Shown: one piece after another, positions 57,791 through 64,000 of the stretch
How positions within the stretch are numbered: the stretch's first letter is position 1
Layout of the letters: each line of letters opens with the position of its first letter
From: Nematostella vectensis
Lineage: Eukaryota; Cnidaria; Anthozoa; Actiniaria; Edwardsiidae
Reading direction: 5' to 3'
DNA length: 64,000 nt
Assembly (NCBI RefSeq): GCF_932526225.1
Contig: NC_064048.1
Span: 1,541,340 to 1,605,339, forward strand
The notes under the pieces: model-generated
Told to the model about the DNA's origin: nothing
The model's database searches: none
The model's input: only the letters and a program-made list of their open reading frames with translations
Position numbers and translations under genes: made by a program

Positions 57791-59089
57791 GTGGATCTTT
57801 CGATAGAGGAGAAGTTGTATATGGAACAAAAGCGGGTTACTGAACTCGTAGCGGAGTTAAAAACACAAGGAGCTCCCTCGGAGGAATTTCGTATTCCTGT
57901 GGCAAAACTAGTCGAAGAGTATGAGAAGAAATTCGGATCGCCGCTGAAGTATTTTGAGGAGGAATTTGTGAAACTGGAGTCTTTTTTACGACATTGCTGT
58001 GGACTACAAGTCGTAGGAGACGAAGTCCGTTTCGTGCATGAGACAACTAATAATAACGCGAGCATGAAACAACAACATCAACAACAACAAATCCTATCGC
58101 GTCCTCAATTCTCGCCCTTTTACGGGTTTAGCACGAATAAGGAGAAAGGCGTTTCATACAGAGTGTGGAGATTCGAAGTCGAGAGCACGGTCCGAGGCGG
58201 CCTTTATGCGACGGAGGTGATTTCCGAACAAATCCGCAGTTCACTACAGGGGGAAGCGAAAACCAAACTCGTGGGATTAGGGGTTGACGCATCGTGTGAA
58301 GCGCTGTTGGAAACCCTCGATCAATTCTACAGCGACGCGCTGACTGCCACAGGGGACGAGCTTTTAGCGGAAGCTTATACTTTTAAGCAAAAAGAAGGGG
58401 AAGAAGTATCGTGTTTTGCCTCGCGCCTCGACAACCACGTGAGGCTCGCTTACGTAAGGAATACAGAACTCTCGCAGGACGAAAGCGCCGTTGAGAGGCA
58501 ACTGCGTATGCTGTTCTGGGCAGGCTTGCATCCTGAGATCAAAGACAAAGCAAGACACCGTAAAGACGCGTGCAAAAGCTTTTCTGAGCTTATCACTGCA
58601 GCTCGATACGGAGAAAAAGAGCTCTCCTCGACCCAGGCCCCAAAACGCGTGGCCCGATCCAATGTTACCGTCAAGGCCGAACCACAGGAAGCCCGGGAAA
58701 GCACCAAGAAAGAAAAAGCAGAATGGATAGCAGAAATCTGCTCAGCTTTCTCGAGAGAGGTTAGAGGAGTCCTTAAGGAGACCATGGAGTGGGGGCCTGG
58801 GGCCGATGAGAGTTCTCCGCTGGATTCTGACGTGGGGCGAGAGCCCCTATCACGAGAGGGCGGTGGGCTCAAGAGCCTAGTGGCAACCGCCCGACCTGCT
58901 ACAACTGTAGAGAACGGGGTCACGTGGCCATTGGCTGCAGAAACCCCCCGCAGTTCCGTAAACAGGGAAACAGACCGCCTTGGCAGTTCGGTAACCAGGG
59001 AAACGGACAGAGGCCTCTGCCAGGGGGCAACAATTCGGACAGTCCCCCACCTGTTGGAATTAGTGCCCGAGAATTACCAAGGGACCTAG
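57791..59089 (+). CDS. Gag of the LTR element
   Basis: The 432-residue frame has an N-terminal coiled coil and Gln run, then a capsid-like core (GVSYRVWRFEVESTVRGGLY, IRSSLQGEAKTKLVGLGVDA, FKQKEGEEVSCFASRLDNHV) that resembles the PNMA-type Gag capsid fold. The zinc knuckle CYNCRERGHVAIGC (58897-58938) is in the frame shifted by -1. That frame opens at 58831 and runs into protease. This overlap could be a natural frameshift or a one-base lesion. The tail of the 432-residue frame after about 58890 is therefore not genuine Gag. Confidence 0.8.
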   Translation: MDLSIEEKLYMEQKRVTELVAELKTQGAPSEEFRIPVAKLVEEYEKKFGSPLKYFEEEFVKLESFLRHCCGLQVVGDEVRFVHETTNNNASMKQQHQQQQILSRPQFSPFYGFSTNKEKGVSYRVWRFEVESTVRGGLYATEVISEQIRSSLQGEAKTKLVGLGVDASCEALLETLDQFYSDALTATGDELLAEAYTFKQKEGEEVSCFASRLDNHVRLAYVRNTELSQDESAVERQLRMLFWAGLHPEIKDKARHRKDACKSFSELITAARYGEKELSSTQAPKRVARSNVTVKAEPQEARESTKKEKAEWIAEICSAFSREVRGVLKETMEWGPGADESSPLDSDVGREPLSREGGGLKSLVATARPATTVENGVTWPLAAETPRSSVNRETDRLGSSVTRETDRGLCQGATIRTVPHLLELVPENYQGT

Positions 59090-62000
59090 TCGGCGAAGCA
59101 AATGAGTGTGTAGCCTTTGCAGATGGCAATGCTGGCTTGGCGCTGCTCGACACAGGCAGTCAGGTAACATCGGTTTCCGAATAATTCTACAAACGCTATT
59201 TGTTGCATCGTGCTGTGAGACCAATAAGTGATCTGGTGCGTGTTGTTGGCACCGGTGGACAGGATGTACCATTTATAGGCTACATATCGGTGGAATTTTA
59301 TTTTCCTGTAGAGGAAATTGGGACTAATGAGACGTTTGAGACACTGGCACTAGTGGTACCTGATAATGAGTACAATTCGCGTGTGCCTTTTGTGATCGGC
59401 AATAATTTGTCACTTAGATGTAGGCAGGGCTGTCAGATGGCACAAGGAAAATTGTTCCCACAAAACGCAAGGAATTCGGCAACGTGGATGTGTGTTTATC
59501 GTTCTTTAAAACAATTCGCTAAAGTTTTCGGTGAGGAAACAGACGGTAGGATGACAATAAGAAGCGCGTCACGACATTCCATAAAAGTGGGGCCTCAAGA
59601 AACTGTGTGCATTTGGGGAGTTGCCCCGTCTATGCCAGGGTGTAATGTGAAAGTCTTGATTGAGACAGGGGCTGGGAGGTCAAACTCAATGGGACTATCG
59701 GCTACGCCTAGCGTAATTAGCTTACCTGGGAAGGGAACCAAGTGTCGTGTGCCAGTAGAGTTGACAAACAACTCTACGCAGCTAACCACTATTCCCTGTA
59801 AAGCAGCTATTGCTAGTGCACAGGTGGTACAAGGAGTGGTGGAACACCGTTCGGTAGGCGACCACGGGTCAACTACAGTGATAGGGGTCGACCTGTCGGA
59901 TACTCCTTTGTCGCCTGCACAAACTGCTAGGGCGCAATCGTTGATAAACAAAATGTCTCACACCTTTGCAATGCACGATAAGGATTTGGGCAGGATTGAC
60001 GCAGTGAAGCATACTATTAAATTGACTGACGATATCCCGGTTCGGCAACCCCATCGGCGCGTCCCCCCCTGGACAGCTTGAAGAGTTTAGATCTGCAATC
60101 GAGGATTTGCTAGAATCGGGTACGATACGCGAGTCTAATAGTCAGGGACTCTTACCCGATCCCGCATGTTACAGAAACCCTGGAGTCCTTACAAGGGGCG
60201 CAATGGTTTTTGTTCATTGGACTTGCAGAGTGGGTATCTTCAGGTCGAGGTAGAAGAAGAGGACAAGTCTAAGACAGCGATGACCACGCCTTTTGGATTG
60301 TTCGAGTTCAACAGGATGCCATTTGGATTGACCAACAGTCCAGCAACATTCCAACGTCTAATGGAACATTGTTTAACGGGGCTAAACCTGAACATCTGTT
60401 TGGTATACCTGGACAACGTGATTGTGTTCGCAAGAACTTTCAAAGAAATGCTTTATCGCCTGGAGGCGGTACTTCAGCGTTTAAGTGAGTTTGGTCTGAA
60501 GCTTAAGCCATCTAAATGCAAGTTTTTTCAGACGGAACTCACCTATTTGGGACATGTGGTCACAAGAGAGGGGGTCAAGCCAGATCCAAAGAAGGTAGAA
60601 GCATTGAAGGAGTGGCGTCAACACCCTCCAACCAATGCTAAGGACTTGCAGACCTTCCTTGGTTTTGCCGGATACTACCGTACCTTTGTTGAACGTTTCT
60701 CGGTTATCGCCGAACCTCTCAACGAGCTGTTACGGGAAGAGGCAGGAACGAAGCGCCAGTTTGTCTGGACAGCGGAACGTCAGGGCGCGTTTGAATGCTT
60801 AATCGACAGGCAGTGCAGTCCTCGCCTCTGTATCAACTCCAAGAAGATGGTATTCCAAGGGTAATTGCGTATGGCAGTAGGTCGTCGTCAGCAGCAGAAA
60901 GGAGATACTGCGCGTACCGTCGTGAATTCCTTGCGCTAAAGTGGGCCGTGACAGAGAAATTCCACGACTACTTGTACGGACGCCAGTTTCATGTGATAAC
61001 AGATAGTAACCCGCTGACCTACCTACTGACGAGTGCCAAGCTTAGTGCTAGTGATCATCGTTGGCTTTCCGCATTTTCTTCATTTGATTTCACTATCAGC
61101 TATCGGCCAGGAAAATCGTGCGGGGACGCTGACAGTTTGTCCAGGATGCCGCTAGCAGACAACTCATGCTCTCCACCAGAGGCGAGCAGAGAGGACTTTT
61201 TACGACCATTCTTAGACAGGCTGCTTCCTGTTGGAGCACAACCGGAAGTGTTTTCCCACGATGAGTTGCAAGTGTTATGTGACGCTCACGTAGCAACGCC
61301 GCCGCCTCTCTGCCAGCAGCAGCAAAGTGCTCCAAGCTTAGTAGTTACTCCCGCTGAATGGTCACGACGCCAGAAAGAGGACCCAGTCATACAGAAGGTT
61401 ATGCACGCAGTAAAAACCAATAAGCAACCGATGCAAACGACTAGCAGAGAAGAGAAAGCTGCTGTCCAACGCATTTGGAAGGAAAAGGATCGCTTGGTTA
61501 TCCGGAGCGAAGTGTTGTACCGCCGAAGAATCGTTGAGGAAGGAGAAAGCTTCCAGCTGGTGTTGCCTGCGGCGTACAGAGGGCTTGCACTCAAGGGTCT
61601 TCATCATGATTGTGGGCATCTGGGGAGGGACAGGACATTGGACCTGGTGCGCCAGAGGTACTTCTGGCCTGCTGATGGCTGCAGACGTGACTTCAAGTAC
61701 CTGCGATCGCTGCATCAAAAGGAAGTCACTAGACCCACCACAGGCTCCAATGGTTCCAATGATAGCGACAGCACCTATGGAACTCATATCTATCGACTTC
61801 ATGTCGCTCGAGAAAGGGAAGGGTGGGTACGAGCATGTGTTAGTCGCCACCGATAGTTTCACCAAGTATACATTAGCCAAGGCTAATAAGCGCCGGTATG
61901 ATGCACTAAGTGAAGACCTCGCTCTCCAGCCTGGGGACAGAGTCCTGGTGAGAAACCTCAGCACAAGAGGCAAGCACAAACTGCAGGATCGATGGGAGGA

Positions 62001-62484
62001 TGTCCCATATCGAGTCGTTCGCCGCTCTGGGGAGCAGCCGGTGTACATGGTACAACAGGAGCAGAGTGGGAAGAAGAGAGTCCTCCACCGCAACATCCTA
62101 CTGCCCTATCGAGCGGAGCGGGCAGGCCCCGAACGCAGAAAGCAACACGGGCGGAAAGATCCCCCGCGCAGGCAGCAGGAAGACGACACGGAAAGCTCTG
62201 CTAGCGACTCAGATAGCTCCTGGTCGGACTTCGTCGCGATTGAGCTCAACCCGTTAGCGGTTCCGTTTACCATGGTTGCAGAAGGTGAAGAGCCGGAGGT
62301 GCACCTTCAACAAGCATATGACAATGATGTTCAGGAGTCAGAGTCAGGAGGGGAAGCAGCTGAGAAGCGTCCTGACAGACTTCGGCCGAGGAGGGTAGTG
62401 AGACCTCCTGCTCGCCTCATTTGCGACCCAGTGTGGTCACAGCAAGTATCGACACTGAACTATGGTATCACAATTTTGCCATAG
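58831..62484 (+). pseudogene. Pol of the LTR element, multiply broken
   Basis: Protease: LLDTGSQVTSVSE (about 59146), followed at once by a TAA at 59182. The linker continues in frame to 60081, where an extra C in a seven-C run breaks it. The RT has lost its N-terminal part between ESNSQG and a PHVTETLES-like stretch, and its active site reads VYLDNVIVF instead of YLDD. RNase H has lost the segment with its first Asp (jump to GIPRVIAYGSRSSSAAERRY), keeping TDSNPL. Integrase keeps the HHCC zinc domain (HHDCGHLGRDR) and the first core Asp (LISIDFMSLE). It then jumps from FTKYTLAKANK to a C-terminal domain (LQPGDRVLVRNLSTRGKHKL), deleting the remaining catalytic residues. The copy cannot be autonomous. 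Confidence 0.85.
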
Positions 62485-62558
62485 CAAAAAAAAGGAAGAA
62501 AAATGACACAAGTTTTGTTTTATTGACTCTAGACGCCCTTCCTCATCAGGGGGGAGAA

Positions 62559-62749
62559 TGTAGTGATGTGTGCGTGATGTAGCGGAACAGATTACGAGAT
62601 TAAGTTGATGATTGTATTGATGCTGGGTGTATCAGATTTAGACTTGAACCCGATGTCGAAAGCGAGTGAATTATATTGTTAAACGTCCCAACTTCATTGT
62701 AATTCTTTGTCTCTGGTCCGCCAAACCCTATCCTGACCGAGCTATTACA
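62559..62749 (+). repeat. 3' LTR (191 bp)
   Basis: Starts TGTAGTGATGTGTGCGTGAT directly after the polypurine tract and ends TATTACA before the TCTG duplication. Confidence 0.95.
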
Positions 62750-63471
62750 TCTGCACTTTCTTCATTCATATAGCTTGATGGTGTGAAGTTGGGGAATCAC
62801 CCTCTCGTATCGAAGTTTATGACAGGCTTGTTTAACAAGAAGCCTGCATTACCAAGATATGTGGAAACATGGAACCCACAAATTGTTGTTGGGTACTTAA
62901 GGGCTTACCCTACTACCAGTGAACTCTCACTCAAACAACTCACCTTGAAGCTAACAGCTTTAATGGCTTTGATTACTGCTCAGAGAACACAAACACTTCA
63001 GGCTTTATCATTAGATGGGATGACTGCCTCTAGGAGTCAGTATACCTTTCGGGTCATAACCCCATTGAAATATACAACACGATATGGGGGGAAAAGCAGG
63101 CACTTAGCTCCCATTGTGTTGAAGCAATATGACACTGATGTTAGATTGTGTGTTGTTACATTGTTAAATGCATATTTGCCCAGAACTTCTAGTATTCGGA
63201 CATCTCAGCAGTTGCTGCGTCACGAGAAACAATATCCAGATGGATAAAGCAGGTTATGAAAGGTGCAGGAATTGACACAGAGATATTCAAGTCCCATAGC
63301 ACCCGCAGCGCTGCTACATCCGCAGCTAAGGCAGCTGATGTTCCATTAGATAATATTTTGGCAGTTGCCGGTTGGAGATCAGACAGTGTTTTTGCTAGGT
63401 TTTATGATAAGCCTGTTCAACAAGAGCAATCTGCTAGTGTATTTGCTCAATCTGTTCTTCAAGCCAGTTAA

Positions 63472-64000
63472 GCACCATGACCCAGTTGGTCTTGTGCTAT
63501 ATATTTCAAGCAATATTGATATTAATGAAGTGATTTACCAGCTTACAGCTGTATACGTGCTATTGTTATTTGGCACACATGTTGCTTTAAAATCTCACGT
63601 GACCTCTGATTGTATGCAAATGCGAGGTAAAAAATGAAGAGGTCACTTCCCGCCTCTTACTGGAGCCCACCCATGCGTTTGTAAACATGGCCACCAAATA
63701 ACTCGTCTTTAAAGCCTGAGCTCGAAGTGCATGCTTGCACTTCGCACGTGATTCTCTATGGTAGAATCTCAATCAAACTTCAACTTACAGGTAAGTCTCG
63801 TTTAATTTTTCAATTTCCTGGCTACCTTCGTTTTCAACCTCTTTTAAGAGGTATTCTCTCCAGAGACAAACCCAAGCACTGCCCTGCTCGTGCGTATAGC
63901 ATCGTCACTCCTTTTCAGTTTTACACTATTTAAAGCCTCGGATACATCGCCAACAATAGCGGTAGCAATTGCTGGATCTTCCCTGCTGAGAGGATTCAAA
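63472..64000. other. No supported gene
   Basis: Sequence downstream of the DIRS-like element has short frames only. It might include that element's 3' flank, but no terminal repeat was recognised. Confidence 0.5.

Larger units (their letters stand above)
57540..62749 (+). mobile_element. LTR retrotransposon (Ty3/Gypsy-type) inserted in the DIRS-like element
   Basis: Two LTRs bound it, both TGTAGTGATG...CTATTACA, with the 4-bp duplication TCTG at 57536-57539 and 62750-62753. A primer-binding site beginning TGGCACCCCC starts at 57757, and a purine tract AGGGGGGAGAA (62548-62558) precedes the 3' LTR. Gene order gag, protease, RT, RNase H, integrase fits Ty3/Gypsy. Coding regions carry several frameshifts and internal deletions. 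Confidence 0.95.
55885..63471 (+). pseudogene. DIRS-like tyrosine-recombinase retroelement, 5' truncated, split by an LTR element
   Basis: Left part (55885-57539): reverse transcriptase from KDAYYSVSIAEKH through SLPNGLASAPRMFTKIMKPV and GYLDDIIILADS (intact YLDD), then RNase H (CDSSLLGWGSVIDGS, LSDNQTAVAYI) and the VDMLASRPN...FPPFSLI segment typical of DIRS-type proteins. Right part (62754-63471): tyrosine recombinase (NHPLVSKFMTGLFNKKPALP, LTLKLTALMALITAQRTQTL, HSTRSAATSAAKAADVPLDN, AGWRSDSVFARFY). Stops lie after FVFM, after SLRA, at FIIN, and a TAG follows SSFI. A deletion and frame change occur near 63220. Upstream RT and gag are absent. Terminal repeats were not found. Confidence 0.85.

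Noticed and set aside
1..64000. tRNA and rRNA genes
   Set aside because: Looked for cloverleaf-type A/B boxes and conserved rRNA segments; none stood out. A covariance-model scan would be decisive.

Overview
This is eukaryotic DNA: genes have GT-AG introns, AATAAA signals, TATA/CCAAT promoters, AT-rich spacers, microsatellites and dense transposons. Several decayed families here (the XPG/PIN-like 'HAFTGCD' family, THAP/Kolobok, Harbinger, P2X7-type C-terminal domain, DIRS-like, RAG1 N-terminus-like) are ones I associate with cnidarians, so an anthozoan is my best guess. The species cannot be fixed from the window.

Layout. 1-6840: no supported gene. 6842-11714: broken copy of a multi-domain repeat family with an XPG/PIN-like core. 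12190-13035: another decayed fragment. 13156-15175: Harbinger element remnant (DDE transposase on +, Myb/SANT-like partner on -). 16843-19442: a weak two-exon candidate and two MITE copies. 19747-21565 (-): a RAG1 N-terminus-like RING gene with a nonsense codon in exon 2. 22340-42066: a small RING-finger gene with a SUMO-interacting-type motif, split by a 19.4-kb insertion.

That insertion is the main discovery. It is a CACTA/EnSpm-like transposon (22437-41815) with CACAGG termini and an ATA target duplication. Removing it restores the RING reading frame exactly. Inside it lies a second, distinct element of the same type (28633-38787, TGT duplication). Both carry the same pair of divergent genes: a two-exon transposase on - and a multi-exon accessory gene on +. 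Intron phases are conserved, and in each element the two subterminal regions hold tandem arrays built around TGGGA/TCCCA. The inner copy has uninterrupted coding exons. The outer copy has a frameshifted transposase, and its accessory gene is split by the inner element.

42318-46837: Kolobok transposase with a THAP-like N-terminus, 12 exons, two lesions in exon 3. 47252-48907 (-): P2X7-C-like and GRF zinc-finger remnants. 49138-50705: a second copy of the RING-gene promoter driving a different transcription unit. 51280-51736 (-): possible small secreted protein. 51880-52900: tandem duplication. 55885-63471: DIRS-like tyrosine-recombinase retroelement interrupted by an LTR retrotransposon (57540-62749, TCTG duplication) with multiple internal deletions.

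The window therefore records two nested insertions with sequence-level proof of the target sites. Almost all coding capacity is mobile-element derived. The host-like candidates are the RAG1-like gene, the RING gene, the 49.5-50.7 kb unit and the 51.3-51.7 kb gene.
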